A stretch of 64,000 nucleotides of DNA. It comes from JANQEU01 sp965242805 (GTDB taxonomy: Bacteria; Bacteroidota; Bacteroidia; Cytophagales; Cyclobacteriaceae). Where the stretch lies: positions 4,154,001 to 4,218,000 of the forward strand of contig CBDETD010000002.1 in the NCBI GenBank assembly GCA_965242805.1. Reading direction: 5' to 3'. The translations under genes were made by a program, and so were the position numbers. The notes under the pieces were generated by a model that was not told the DNA's origin, ran no database searches, and worked only from the letters and a program-made list of their open reading frames with translations. Of the stretch, positions 35,632 to 43,938 are shown one piece after another (within the stretch, counting starts at the first letter, position 1; every line of letters begins with the position of its first letter).

Positions 35632-36178
35632 CCCAAGATTAAAATCAAAATACAGGGAGGAAGTTGTTCCGGCGTTGAAGGAGAAATTCCAATACAGTTC
35701 AGTAATGCAGGTGCCTAAGTTGGAAAAGATATCAATTAATAAGGGTGTCGGAGATGCGGTTACGGACAAGAAGCTAGTTGATATAGGGGTGGAAGAATTG
35801 ACCACCATTACGGGTCAGAGGGCAGTTCCTACTATTGCAAAAAAATCAGTTTCCAACTTCAAACTCAGGGAAGGCATGCCTATTGGTGCGAGAGTTACAC
35901 TTAGAGGTGATAAGATGTATGAGTTTCTTGATCGACTGATCACTGTTGCTCTTCCCAGGGTTCGGGATTTTAGAGGGATTAAGGATAAGGGATTTGATGG
36001 TAGAGGAAACTACACATTGGGAGTTGAAGAACAAATTATATTCCCCGAAATAAGTATCGATAAGGTCAACAAGATCTCGGGCATGAATATCACATTTGTT
36101 ACATCTGCTCAGACAGACGAGGAAAGCTTAGCATTGCTGAGAGCATTCGGATTACCTTTTGTTTCCAGCAAAAACTAA
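35624..36178 (+). CDS. rplE: 50S ribosomal protein L5
   Basis: 5S rRNA-binding protein of the central protuberance, 184 residues. MASPRLKSKYREEVVPALK identifies the start at 35624, so the gene overlaps rplX by 8 bp; a longer frame back to 35522 is only shadow. VPTIAKKSVSNFKLREGMPI and DFRGIKDKGFDGRGNYTLG are signatures. Confidence 0.98.
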   Translation: MASPRLKSKYREEVVPALKEKFQYSSVMQVPKLEKISINKGVGDAVTDKKLVDIGVEELTTITGQRAVPTIAKKSVSNFKLREGMPIGARVTLRGDKMYEFLDRLITVALPRVRDFRGIKDKGFDGRGNYTLGVEEQIIFPEISIDKVNKISGMNITFVTSAQTDEESLALLRAFGLPFVSSKN

Positions 36179-36185
36179 ATAAGAT

Positions 36186-36455
36186 ATGGCAAGAGAATCA
36201 ATTAAAGCCAGAGAGCGAAAAAGAGAAAGACTTGTTGCTAGATATGCGGAGAAAAGAAGAGCTCTGAAGGAAGCTGAAGACTGGGTAGGATTGGATAAAC
36301 TACCTAGAAATTCTTCTCCAGTCAGATTACATAATAGGTGTAAGCTGACAGGGAGACCTAAGGGTTACATGCGCAAATTTGGTATTTCAAGGGTTACTTT
36401 TCGCGAGATGGCCTCCGAAGGTAAGATCCCAGGGGTTACCAAATCTAGCTGGTAA
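36186..36455 (+). CDS. rpsN: 30S ribosomal protein S14, zinc-less long form
   Basis: Head protein, 89 residues, so the long type without the CxxC zinc ribbon found in the 61-residue form. The C-terminal signature NRCKLTGRPKGYMRKFGISR and FREMASEGKIPGVTKSSW are intact. A hairpin overlapping its stop codon and a promoter-like core follow, suggesting the transcript changes here. Confidence 0.98.
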   Translation: MARESIKARERKRERLVARYAEKRRALKEAEDWVGLDKLPRNSSPVRLHNRCKLTGRPKGYMRKFGISRVTFREMASEGKIPGVTKSSW

Positions 36456-36469
36456 TCTTTTTGAAGATT
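36454..36469 (+). terminator. Weak hairpin after rpsN
   Basis: AATCTT (36454-36459) pairs with AAGATT (36464-36469) across TTTG, beginning inside the rpsN stop codon. No T tract follows, so it is at best an attenuator or mRNA 3'-end stabiliser. Confidence 0.35.
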
Positions 36470-36496
36470 GAACTTCAGTTTATTAAATACAATAAC

Positions 36497-36521
36497 TAAC
36501 TTTGCACCCCTTTTTGGGGTG
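36497..36521 (+). promoter_or_regulatory. Promoter core and 5' hairpin upstream of rpsH
   Basis: TAACTTTG at 36497-36504 fits the -7 consensus; I cannot place a good -33 TTTG. Directly after it, CACCCC (36505-36510) pairs with GGGGTG (36516-36521) across five T residues. rpsH starts at 36536. Confidence 0.6.
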
Positions 36522-36535
36522 AAATTTTTTTTGAT

Positions 36536-36934
36536 ATGGTAACAGACCCAATTGCGGACTACTTAACAAGGATAAGAAACGCTATTCGTGCCAATCACAG
36601 GATTGTCGATGTGCCTGCTTCAAATATGAAGAAGGAGATCACTAAGGTATTGCACGATAAGGGATATATCCAAAATTATAAGTTCGAAGATGATGACAAG
36701 CAAGGCAAGATAAAAATTGCTTTGAAATATAATCCTGAAACGAAGCAGCCCGCCATAACTCATTTGGAAAGGATCAGTAAACCGGGACTGAGAAAATATA
36801 CCGGAGCTGAGGAATTACCAAGAGTGTTAAATGGATTGGGTATCGCAATTATATCTACTTCCAAAGGTGTAATAACCGATAAGGAAGCCAAGAAGGAGCA
36901 TGTAGGAGGCGAAGTTCTTTGTTACGTTTATTAA
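36536..36934 (+). CDS. rpsH: 30S ribosomal protein S8
   Basis: Central-domain 16S binder, 132 residues. DPIADYLTRIRNAIRANH opens it and GIAIISTSKGVITDKEAKK closes the RNA-binding domain. In E. coli S8 represses the spc operon; here an 80-bp gap with a promoter-like core lies directly upstream. rplF follows after 12 bp. Confidence 0.98.
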   Translation: MVTDPIADYLTRIRNAIRANHRIVDVPASNMKKEITKVLHDKGYIQNYKFEDDDKQGKIKIALKYNPETKQPAITHLERISKPGLRKYTGAEELPRVLNGLGIAIISTSKGVITDKEAKKEHVGGEVLCYVY

Positions 36935-36946
36935 CCGGAGATTGAG

Positions 36947-37498
36947 ATGTCAAGAATTGGAAATGCACCGATAACAATACCTGATGGAGTTACTGTGACT
37001 CTTGACGGGACCAACGTGAAAGTAAATGGTCCGAAAGGTGAACTTATTCAGGACCTGGGCTCAGATATAAAAGCGAAGGTTGAAGATGGAGTGATTACTA
37101 TCTCCAGACCAACTGAACAGAAAAGACATAAATCATTACATGGCTTGTACCGTTCCCTGGTAAACAACATGGTTGAGGGTGTGAGTAATGGTTACAAGGC
37201 TGAACTTGAGTTGGTTGGTGTCGGATACAAGGCTTCAGTTCAAGGGAATGTCCTCGAATTGAACCTGGGATATTCTCACAATATTTATTTAGCTGTCCCG
37301 GAGGAATTGAAAGTCACTGCTGAGATGGTGAAAGGACAAAATCCGGCGGTGACATTGGAAGGAGCAGATAAGCAGCTGGTAGGACACATGGCAGCTAAGA
37401 TCCGGTCATTAAGAAAAGTTGAACCTTACAAGGGTAAGGGAATAAGATTTAAAGGAGAACAAATTCGAAGAAAAGCAGGTAAGACTGCTGCGAAATAA
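36947..37498 (+). CDS. rplF: 50S ribosomal protein L6
   Basis: Protein below the L7/L12 stalk near the sarcin-ricin loop, 183 residues, two similar alpha/beta domains. MSRIGNAPITIPDGVTV opens it and EPYKGKGIRFKGEQIRRKAG is the C-terminal signature. Confidence 0.99.
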   Translation: MSRIGNAPITIPDGVTVTLDGTNVKVNGPKGELIQDLGSDIKAKVEDGVITISRPTEQKRHKSLHGLYRSLVNNMVEGVSNGYKAELELVGVGYKASVQGNVLELNLGYSHNIYLAVPEELKVTAEMVKGQNPAVTLEGADKQLVGHMAAKIRSLRKVEPYKGKGIRFKGEQIRRKAGKTAAK

Positions 37499-37506
37499 TT
37501 TTCGTT

Positions 37507-37854
37507 ATGGCATTAACTAAAACACAACGAAGGCAAAGGATCAAAAAAGGTATAAGAACAAAGATCTCTGGCACGACAGATAGGCCCAGGGTAAGTGTAT
37601 ACCGAAGTAACAGAGCGATCTATGCGCAAGTGATTGATGACGTAAGTGGACATACACTTGCAGCTGCTTCTTCGAAAGAAATGGGTAAGGATTCGGTTAC
37701 TATTCAAGTTTCCCAGGAGGTTGGGAAAAAGTTAGCGGAGAAGGCCAAAGCGAGCGGAATTGAAACTGTAATATTTGACAGAAATGGGTACTCTTATCAC
37801 GGTAATGTGAAAGCGTTGGCTGATGGAGCACGAGAAGGAGGACTCAAATTTTAA
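37507..37854 (+). CDS. rplR: 50S ribosomal protein L18
   Basis: 5S rRNA-binding protein, 115 residues. RVSVYRSNRAIYAQVIDD and the C-terminal FDRNGYSYHGNVKALADGAR signature are intact. It is 8 bp after rplF and 6 bp before rpsE. Confidence 0.98.
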   Translation: MALTKTQRRQRIKKGIRTKISGTTDRPRVSVYRSNRAIYAQVIDDVSGHTLAAASSKEMGKDSVTIQVSQEVGKKLAEKAKASGIETVIFDRNGYSYHGNVKALADGAREGGLKF

Positions 37855-37860
37855 TTTGAT

Positions 37861-38379
37861 ATGTCACAAACTAATATCAAGGTAGTTAAAGCAAGCGAGA
37901 TTGATCTGAAAGAGCGGGTCGTTGCCATCAAAAGGGTTGCGAAGGTTGTAAAAGGTGGACGTAGATTCAGCTTTTCTGCAATTGTAGTCGTAGGAGATGG
38001 AAATGGTGTAGTTGGTTATGGTCTTGGAAAAGCAAATGAAGTTACAGATGCCATTACCAAGGGTATCGACGACGCTAAGAAAAATCTTGTGAGAGTACCG
38101 GTTCATAAGGGAACGATCCCTCACCAATCTATTGGTAAATATGGTGGAGGATTGGTTTTGATCAAACCTGCTTCTGCGGGAACGGGAGTTATTGCCGGCG
38201 GTGCAATGAGGGCCGTTCTGGAGAGTGCTGGTGTTCATGATGTTTTGGCCAAATCAAAAGGTTCTTCCAATCCTCATAATGTTGTGAAGGCTACATTTGA
38301 TGCCTTATCAAAACTTCGTGATCCATTCACCATAGCGTTGCAAAGAGGTGTTACACTTGATAAAGTTTTTCAAGGATAA
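37861..38379 (+). CDS. rpsE: 30S ribosomal protein S5
   Basis: Accuracy and mRNA-entry protein, 172 residues. VVGDGNGVVGYGLGKANEVT and the loop RVPVHKGTIPHQSIGKYGGG are family signatures. rpmD begins 5 bp after its stop. Confidence 0.99.
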   Translation: MSQTNIKVVKASEIDLKERVVAIKRVAKVVKGGRRFSFSAIVVVGDGNGVVGYGLGKANEVTDAITKGIDDAKKNLVRVPVHKGTIPHQSIGKYGGGLVLIKPASAGTGVIAGGAMRAVLESAGVHDVLAKSKGSSNPHNVVKATFDALSKLRDPFTIALQRGVTLDKVFQG

Positions 38380-38384
38380 GGGAT

Positions 38385-38564
38385 ATGGCGAAAGTATCAA
38401 TCACACTAAGAAGAAGTTTAATTAACCGACCTCAAAACCAGAAGAGAACTGTAAAAGCTCTTGGACTGGGAAAAATAGATAGTTCGGTTGAGAAAGAATT
38501 AACACCTCAAATTGAGGGAATGATACGGACTGTTAACCATTTAGTGGAGGTAAAAGAGCTTTAA
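38385..38564 (+). CDS. rpmD: 50S ribosomal protein L30
   Basis: A 59-residue protein, short but unmistakable by sequence and place between rpsE and rplO. It reads MAKVSITLRRSLINRPQNQK at the start and contains TVKALGLGKI, the signature turn of the L30 ferredoxin-like fold, then ends LVEVKEL. L30 is lost in several bacterial groups but is kept here. Confidence 0.95.
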   Translation: MAKVSITLRRSLINRPQNQKRTVKALGLGKIDSSVEKELTPQIEGMIRTVNHLVEVKEL

Positions 38565-38568
38565 ATCG

Positions 38569-39018
38569 ATGAAATTAGAATTATTAAAACCTGCGAAAGG
38601 TTCTGTAAAGAAGTCAAAAAGAATCGGTAGAGGGCAGGGATCCGGTAGAGGTGGGACATCCACAAGAGGTCACAAAGGAGCGAAATCCCGATCAGGATAC
38701 TCCAGAAAAGTTGGTTTTGAAGGTGGACAAATGCCCCTTCAAAGGAGGGTGCCTAAATTCGGTTTCAAGAACAACAATAAGATAGTATATAAACCTATAA
38801 ACCTTGATGGTATCCAAACCCTTTCCGAGGAAAAGAAATTGAAGGAAATAACTCCTGAAATCCTTTTGGAAAACGGATTGATCGGTAAAAACGATCTTGT
38901 GAAGATACTTGGAAGAGGTGAATTGAAGGCAAAATTAAACGTAACTGCCCACAAAGTTTCTTCTTCAGCTCAGGAGGCAATTGAAAAAGCTGGCGGAACA
39001 GTAACTATTAAGGAATAA
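38569..39018 (+). CDS. rplO: 50S ribosomal protein L15
   Basis: Late assembly protein that bridges 23S domains, 149 residues. The basic glycine-rich N-terminus includes GRGQGSGRGGTSTRGHKG and GFEGGQMPLQRRVPKFGF. secY begins at the base after its stop codon. Confidence 0.98.
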   Translation: MKLELLKPAKGSVKKSKRIGRGQGSGRGGTSTRGHKGAKSRSGYSRKVGFEGGQMPLQRRVPKFGFKNNNKIVYKPINLDGIQTLSEEKKLKEITPEILLENGLIGKNDLVKILGRGELKAKLNVTAHKVSSSAQEAIEKAGGTVTIKE

Positions 39019-40332
39019 ATGAAGAAATTCTTCCAAACCATAAAGAACATTTTTTCCATCGAGGAGCTGAGAACAAGGATATTGAATACCCTGGGTTTCC
39101 TTATCATTTTCAGGCTTGGTTCGTTCGTGACTCTCCCAGGAATAGATCCCTCTATGCTAGGCGAAAGTGCAGGTGGAATTTTCGGTTTGTTAGATACATT
39201 TTTAGGAGGTGCATTTAGTCGCTCTTCGGTATTGGCATTGGGAATTATGCCATATATATCTGCGTCAATTGTGCTTCAATTGATGACAGTGGCGGTACCT
39301 TATTTCCAAAAACTTCAGAAAGAAGGTGATAGCGGTCGAAAGAAGATCAACCAAATAACAAGGGTCCTTACCATTTTTATTTGTTTAGCTCAGAGTATCG
39401 GATATTTGTCGGCGACGGTTCCCGCAGAAGCAATTGTTCTGGAGAATGGGTTCTTATTCAGGACCTCTTCCATGATCATTCTAACCGCGGGTACAATCTT
39501 CACCATGTGGCTAGGTGAGAGGATAACCGACAAAGGGATTGGTAATGGAATTTCGATGCTGATCATGATCGGGATCATTTCAAGATTACCAGCCAGCATC
39601 TTCCAGGAAGCATATTCTCGTGGAATGAGTCAACTGTTATTCTTCATACTTGAGATGCTTGCACTATTCTTCGTTGTTTTGGCGACAGTAGCTTTAGTAC
39701 AGGCCGTACGCAGAATTCCGGTACAATATGCCAAGCAAGTGGTTGGAAACAGGGTTTATGGTGGTCAAAGACAATATATACCTCTTAAGGTGAATAGTGC
39801 TGGAGTTATGCCCATCATATTTGCACAATCATTGATGTTTTTACCAGCGATGATTGCCAGTATATGGGCTGATGAGAGTGATATAGCACAGTACGTTGGA
39901 GCCACATTCTCAAGGATCGAATCCTGGCAGTATAATCTGGTATTTGGTATTTTGATAATACTGTTTACATTCTTTTACACTGCCATAACTATTAATCCCA
40001 CCCAAATAGCTGATGACATGAAGCGAAACGGTGGATTCATTCCAGGGATCAAGCCTGGAAAACAGACTGGTGAATTTATTGATACTGTTTTATCAAAGAT
40101 CACCTTACCAGGTTCCTTTTTCTTGGCAGTGATAGCAATATTGCCGGCCTTCGCGATGGTTGCGGGTGTCAACACGGGATTTGCTCAGTTCTATGGAGGA
40201 ACTTCATTACTTATCATGGTGGGTGTCATTTTGGATACTCTTCAACAAATTGAGAGTTACCTATTGATGCGTCATTATGAAGGAATGATGAAATCTGGCA
40301 GAATTAAAGGTAGAACACAAGCAGTAGCATAA
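39019..40332 (+). CDS. secY: Preprotein translocase subunit SecY
   Basis: Channel subunit of the Sec translocon, 437 residues with about ten membrane helices. The first helix region has IEELRTRILNTLGFLIIFR, the plug area GGIFGLLDTFLGGAF, and LGIMPYISASIVLQLM is a strongly conserved segment. The cytoplasmic loop GKQTGEFIDTVL and the C-terminal tail with QQIESYLLMRHYEG are normal. Its last base is shared with infA (TAATG). Confidence 0.99.
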   Translation: MKKFFQTIKNIFSIEELRTRILNTLGFLIIFRLGSFVTLPGIDPSMLGESAGGIFGLLDTFLGGAFSRSSVLALGIMPYISASIVLQLMTVAVPYFQKLQKEGDSGRKKINQITRVLTIFICLAQSIGYLSATVPAEAIVLENGFLFRTSSMIILTAGTIFTMWLGERITDKGIGNGISMLIMIGIISRLPASIFQEAYSRGMSQLLFFILEMLALFFVVLATVALVQAVRRIPVQYAKQVVGNRVYGGQRQYIPLKVNSAGVMPIIFAQSLMFLPAMIASIWADESDIAQYVGATFSRIESWQYNLVFGILIILFTFFYTAITINPTQIADDMKRNGGFIPGIKPGKQTGEFIDTVLSKITLPGSFFLAVIAILPAFAMVAGVNTGFAQFYGGTSLLIMVGVILDTLQQIESYLLMRHYEGMMKSGRIKGRTQAVA

Positions 40333-40550
40333 TGGCAAAACAAGCATCTATAGAACAAGATGGAACCATTGTGGAGGCATTGTCAAATGCGATGTTTAGG
40401 GTGGAGTTGGAAAATGGCCATCAAGTAATTGCACATATTTCAGGAAAGATGAGGATGAATTACATCAAAATCCTACCTGGTGATAAGGTGAAACTGGAAA
40501 TGTCACCTTATGATTTAACTAAAGGAAGAATCGTTTACCGATATAAATAA
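40332..40550 (+). CDS. infA: Translation initiation factor IF-1
   Basis: OB-fold factor of 72 residues that covers the A site during initiation. It has KQASIEQDGTIVEALSNAMF, GHQVIAHISGKMRMNYIKIL and ends LTKGRIVYRYK. One-base overlap with secY; rpmJ starts 7 bp later. Confidence 0.98.
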   Translation: MAKQASIEQDGTIVEALSNAMFRVELENGHQVIAHISGKMRMNYIKILPGDKVKLEMSPYDLTKGRIVYRYK

Positions 40551-40557
40551 AATTGAA

Positions 40558-40674
40558 ATGAAAGTCAGGGCATCTGTAAAGAAAAGAAGTTCAGATTGCA
40601 AAGTGATCAGGAGGAAGGGTAAGGTATACGTGATCAATAAGAAGAACCCAAAATTTAAACAAAGACAAGGATAA
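40558..40674 (+). CDS. rpmJ: 50S ribosomal protein L36, zinc-less type
   Basis: A 38-residue protein between infA and rpsM. It begins MKVRASVKKRSSDCKVI and ends NPKFKQRQG, the invariant C-terminus. Only one cysteine (C14) remains of the CxxC...C...H zinc knot of the E. coli form, so it is the C-minus type. Confidence 0.94.
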   Translation: MKVRASVKKRSSDCKVIRRKGKVYVINKKNPKFKQRQG

Positions 40675-40675
40675 T

Positions 40676-41053
40676 ATGGCTCGTATCGCAGGAGTTGACA
40701 TTCCGGACAATAAAAGGGGCGCAATCGCTCTCACCTACATATTCGGCATCGGCAGGTCTTCAGCAATGCAGATTCTCATCGAGGCTGGTGTAGATCCGGA
40801 TAAAAAAGTTAAGGATTGGACGGATGAAGAAGGAGGTAGTGTAAGGACCTTGATCCGTGAGAAATATAAGGTTGAGGGGGTACTCAAATCCGAAGTCCAA
40901 CTGAACATTAAGCGGTTAATGGACATTGGTTGTTACCGGGGTTTGAGACATAGGAAAGGCCTTCCTCTTCGTGGACAAAAAACCAAAAACAACGCGAGAA
41001 CGAGAAAAGGGAAAAGAAAGACTGTGGCAAACAAAAAGAAAGCAACTAAATAA
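40676..41053 (+). CDS. rpsM: 30S ribosomal protein S13
   Basis: Head protein contacting the large subunit and P-site tRNA, 125 residues. MARIAGVDIPDNKRGAIAL opens it, and GCYRGLRHRKGLPLRGQKTK is the signature before a basic tail. Confidence 0.99.
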   Translation: MARIAGVDIPDNKRGAIALTYIFGIGRSSAMQILIEAGVDPDKKVKDWTDEEGGSVRTLIREKYKVEGVLKSEVQLNIKRLMDIGCYRGLRHRKGLPLRGQKTKNNARTRKGKRKTVANKKKATK

Positions 41054-41058
41054 TAGTC

Positions 41059-41451
41059 ATGGCGCAGAAGAGAAAAGATAAAGCGAAAAAGAGAGTAGTC
41101 GTAGTTGAACCAAATGGACAGGTTCATATTAAAGCTACTTTCAATAACATTATTATATCCATGACAAACTCCCAGGGGCAGGTGATTTCTTGGGCTTCAG
41201 CTGGAAAAATGGGTTTCAGAGGATCTAAAAAGAATACCCCATATGCTGCCCAGGTTGCTGCCGAGGATTGTGCCAGGACAGCGTATGAGCAGGGACTCCG
41301 AAAAGTGGAAGTTTTTGTAAAAGGTCCTGGAGCAGGTAGGGAGTCTGCCATTCGAACCATTCAAAATATTGGGATCGAGGTAACAATGATCAAGGATATG
41401 ACACCTCTTCCACATAATGGATGTCGTCCACCGAAAAGGAGAAGAGTTTAA
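41059..41451 (+). CDS. rpsK: 30S ribosomal protein S11
   Basis: Platform protein near the mRNA exit, 130 residues. KATFNNIIISMTNSQGQVI and the signature GPGAGRESAIRTIQNIGIEV, with the C-terminal DMTPLPHNGCRPPKRRRV, are intact. Confidence 0.99.
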   Translation: MAQKRKDKAKKRVVVVEPNGQVHIKATFNNIIISMTNSQGQVISWASAGKMGFRGSKKNTPYAAQVAAEDCARTAYEQGLRKVEVFVKGPGAGRESAIRTIQNIGIEVTMIKDMTPLPHNGCRPPKRRRV

Positions 41452-41471
41452 TTTTTTAATAGGAAAGATTT

Positions 41472-42077
41472 ATGGCTAGATACAGAGGGCCAAAAGCAAA
41501 GATTTCAAGAAAATTTGGTGAACCAATTTTTGGGCACAGTAAAGCTGCCCAAAAGAAACCATATCCTCCCGGGCATCATGGCCGAGGAAGAAGGAGAAAG
41601 CAATCTGAATATGCTATGCAGCTTGCTGAAAAGCAAAAAGCGAAATATACCTACGGATTGTTAGAACGCCAGTTTGCTAACATTTTTGACAAGGCGTCAA
41701 GGAAAAGTGGGATTACGGGAGAAATTCTACTGCAACTTCTTGAAGCTAGACTGGACAATACTGTATATCGGTTGGGAATTGCTCCTACCAGACGAGCTGC
41801 AAGACAGCTAGTTCTCCATAAACATATCACGGTAAATGGCAATATCGTTAACATTCCGTCATTCACCTTGAAAAATAATGACGTTGTTGCCGTACGGGAG
41901 AAATCAAAATCCCTGGAAGCAATAACCAACAGTTTGCAATCTCACTCAAGTGCAAGTTACTCATGGCTCGAATGGGATAGCACAGACATGGCTGGCACAT
42001 TCCTCACTCCTCCCAGTAGAGAGGATATTCCTGAGAATATAAAGGAACAGCTCATTGTCGAACTTTACTCGAAATAA
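41472..42077 (+). CDS. rpsD: 30S ribosomal protein S4, zinc-less type
   Basis: Assembly initiator of the 16S 5' domain, 201 residues. MARYRGPKAKISRKFGEPIF shows an N-terminus without the cysteine cluster of zinc-type S4. The S4 RNA-binding domain begins at about residue 92 with LEARLDNTVYRLG and includes ARQLVLHKHITVNG. It precedes rpoA by 34 bp. Confidence 0.99.
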   Translation: MARYRGPKAKISRKFGEPIFGHSKAAQKKPYPPGHHGRGRRRKQSEYAMQLAEKQKAKYTYGLLERQFANIFDKASRKSGITGEILLQLLEARLDNTVYRLGIAPTRRAARQLVLHKHITVNGNIVNIPSFTLKNNDVVAVREKSKSLEAITNSLQSHSSASYSWLEWDSTDMAGTFLTPPSREDIPENIKEQLIVELYSK

Positions 42078-42111
42078 TAGATTTTAAAACGCATTTAAAG
42101 AAACAATAACT

Positions 42112-43101
42112 ATGTCAATTTTAGCATTTCAAATGCCTGAGAAGGTGGTAATGGAAAAAGCGGATGATTTTCACGGGCTTTTCACATTTAAACCACTTGA
42201 GAAAGGGTATGGTGTTACAATTGGTAATGCACTTAGAAGGATCCTCTTGTCTTCGCTTGAGGGTTATGCGATTACTGGTGTCAAAATACCTGGTATTTTG
42301 CATGAGTTTTCCACTATCGAAGGTGTAATTGAAGACGTCAGTGAAATAATACTGAACCTGAAAATGGCCAGGTTCAAAAAGATTACTGATGTTGTAGACA
42401 GTAAGATTAATATCAACGTTTCAGGAAAGACGCAGCTGACAGCTGGAGACATTGGAGCAAACACAACATCTTTCGAAATCCTTAATCCAGAACTTATAAT
42501 TTGCAATTTGGACGAAAGTGCCCAGTTTGAATTAGAGTTGACTGTTGAAAAGGGAAGAGGATACGTGACGGCAGAGGATAATAAACCTGCCGATCAGAAT
42601 TTCGGAATGATCTCAGTTGATTCCATTTTCACTCCTATAAAAAACGTCAAGTATAGTGTTGAGAACACAAGGGTTGAACAAAAAACTGACTACGAGCAAT
42701 TAATTATCGATATTGAGACTGACGGTTCAGTTCATCCTGAAAATGCACTGAAAGGTGCGGCCAATATCTTGATCCAGCACTTCATGTTGTTCTCAGATCA
42801 AAACATGATACTGGAAACTGCTGAACAAGGAGAACCTGAGCAAGTGGATGAAGAATTGCTCCACATGAGGAAATTGTTGAAAACTCCATTGAATGATCTT
42901 GATCTATCCGTTAGAGCATACAACTGCCTGAAAGCAGCTGATGTCAGAACTTTGGGCGACCTTGTTAACCTTGAGATCTCTGACATGATGAAATTCAGAA
43001 ATTTTGGAAAAAAATCGCTTGCTGAGTTGGAACAGCTTGTTGCGGATAAAGGTCTGACTTTCGGAATGGATCTTTCGAAGTACAAACTTGAAGAAGAGTA
43101 A
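42112..43101 (+). CDS. rpoA: DNA-directed RNA polymerase subunit alpha
   Basis: Alpha subunit dimerises to start polymerase assembly. 329 residues. The N-terminal domain holds GYGVTIGNALRRILLSSLEG, and the C-terminal DNA-binding domain (about 255-320) has LDLSVRAYNCLKAADVRTLG and NFGKKSLAELEQLVADKGL. The last base of its stop is shared with the rplQ start. Confidence 0.99.
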   Translation: MSILAFQMPEKVVMEKADDFHGLFTFKPLEKGYGVTIGNALRRILLSSLEGYAITGVKIPGILHEFSTIEGVIEDVSEIILNLKMARFKKITDVVDSKININVSGKTQLTAGDIGANTTSFEILNPELIICNLDESAQFELELTVEKGRGYVTAEDNKPADQNFGMISVDSIFTPIKNVKYSVENTRVEQKTDYEQLIIDIETDGSVHPENALKGAANILIQHFMLFSDQNMILETAEQGEPEQVDEELLHMRKLLKTPLNDLDLSVRAYNCLKAADVRTLGDLVNLEISDMMKFRNFGKKSLAELEQLVADKGLTFGMDLSKYKLEEE

Positions 43102-43820
43102 TGAGACACGGAAAGAAAATTAATCATCTTGGAAGAACGGCATCGCATAGATCGGCGATGCTTTCAAATATGGCTTCCTCCTTGATCATACATAAAAGGA
43201 TCAACACTACAGTGGCCAAAGCTAAGGCTTTGAGGAAGTATGTTGAACCTATCCTTACAAAGTCAAAAGAGGACAATACACATTCTAGAAGAGTTGTCTT
43301 TTCTTATCTTCAAAATAAGGAATCTGTCAATGAGCTATTCGACCATGTAGCTGACAGAATCGCTAATCGACCTGGAGGCTACACCCGGATAATTAAAACT
43401 GGAAGTCGCCTTGGTGATAACGCCGAGATGTGTGTCATGGAGTTGGTTGATTTCAATGAATTGTTGTTAACTGAAGAAAAACCTAAGAAATCAAGAAGGT
43501 CGCGAAGAGGGAAAAGCAAGAAGGCTGAAGGCGAAACAACCCAAGTGGAGGCTTCAGAAGTGAGTACAGTAGAAGAGGTTAAGGAAAAGCCGACGGAAGA
43601 TACCACTGAGGAAGTGTCAGAACCAGAAGCAAAGGTTGAAGAGACTGAGAACAAGGAGGTAGAAGTAGAAGAAGAGACCAAGGAAGAAAAAGCTGATGAA
43701 GTTGAAGCTGTAGAAGCAACCGAAGTAAAAACGGAAGAAGCTGCTGCCGTCGAGGATGAAGCTCCAAAGGAAGAAGAAAAACCAGAGGAAGGAGAGAATC
43801 CTGAAGAGAAAAAAGATTGA
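43101..43820 (+). CDS. rplQ: 50S ribosomal protein L17 with long acidic C-terminal tail
   Basis: The L17 core spans about residues 1-123: MRHGKKINHLGRTASHRSAM, then TTVAKAKALRKYVEPIL, and a C-terminal GDNAEMCVMELVDFNE. A basic linker (127-142, KSRRSRRGKSKK) follows, then nearly 100 residues of E, V, A, K and T without predicted structure. E. coli L17 has 127 residues, so this is almost twice the length. Bacteroidota L17 proteins are often extended, but the tail function is unknown. There is no frameshift, and a terminator follows. Confidence 0.95.
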   Translation: MRHGKKINHLGRTASHRSAMLSNMASSLIIHKRINTTVAKAKALRKYVEPILTKSKEDNTHSRRVVFSYLQNKESVNELFDHVADRIANRPGGYTRIIKTGSRLGDNAEMCVMELVDFNELLLTEEKPKKSRRSRRGKSKKAEGETTQVEASEVSTVEEVKEKPTEDTTEEVSEPEAKVEETENKEVEVEEETKEEKADEVEAVEATEVKTEEAAAVEDEAPKEEEKPEEGENPEEKKD

Positions 43821-43845
43821 ATTGTCAACAACAAATAATATAAAG

Positions 43846-43873
43846 AAGGGATTGATCGTCAATCCCTTTTTTT
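43846..43873 (+). terminator. Terminator of the rplC-rplQ block
   Basis: AAGGGATTGA (43846-43855) pairs perfectly with TCAATCCCTT (43859-43868) across TCG, followed by five more T residues. Confidence 0.92.
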
Positions 43874-43906
43874 GTGCTCGATGAAATTTTTATTTATCTA
43901 TTTTTG
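43871..43906 (+). promoter_or_regulatory. Putative promoter of carA-eno
   Basis: TATTTTTG at 43899-43906 fits the -7 core. The nearest TTTG (43871-43874) gives a 24-nt spacing, longer than usual, so only the -7 element is well supported. Confidence 0.5.
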
Positions 43907-43938
43907 CGGCGAACATGTAAGCTTGTAATCACTGATCC

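Noticed and set aside
43379..43834. Long open frame on the minus strand opposite rplQ
   Set aside because: It is a Ser/Val-rich mirror of the acidic GAA/GAG-rich L17 tail; low complexity, no start context and no family.
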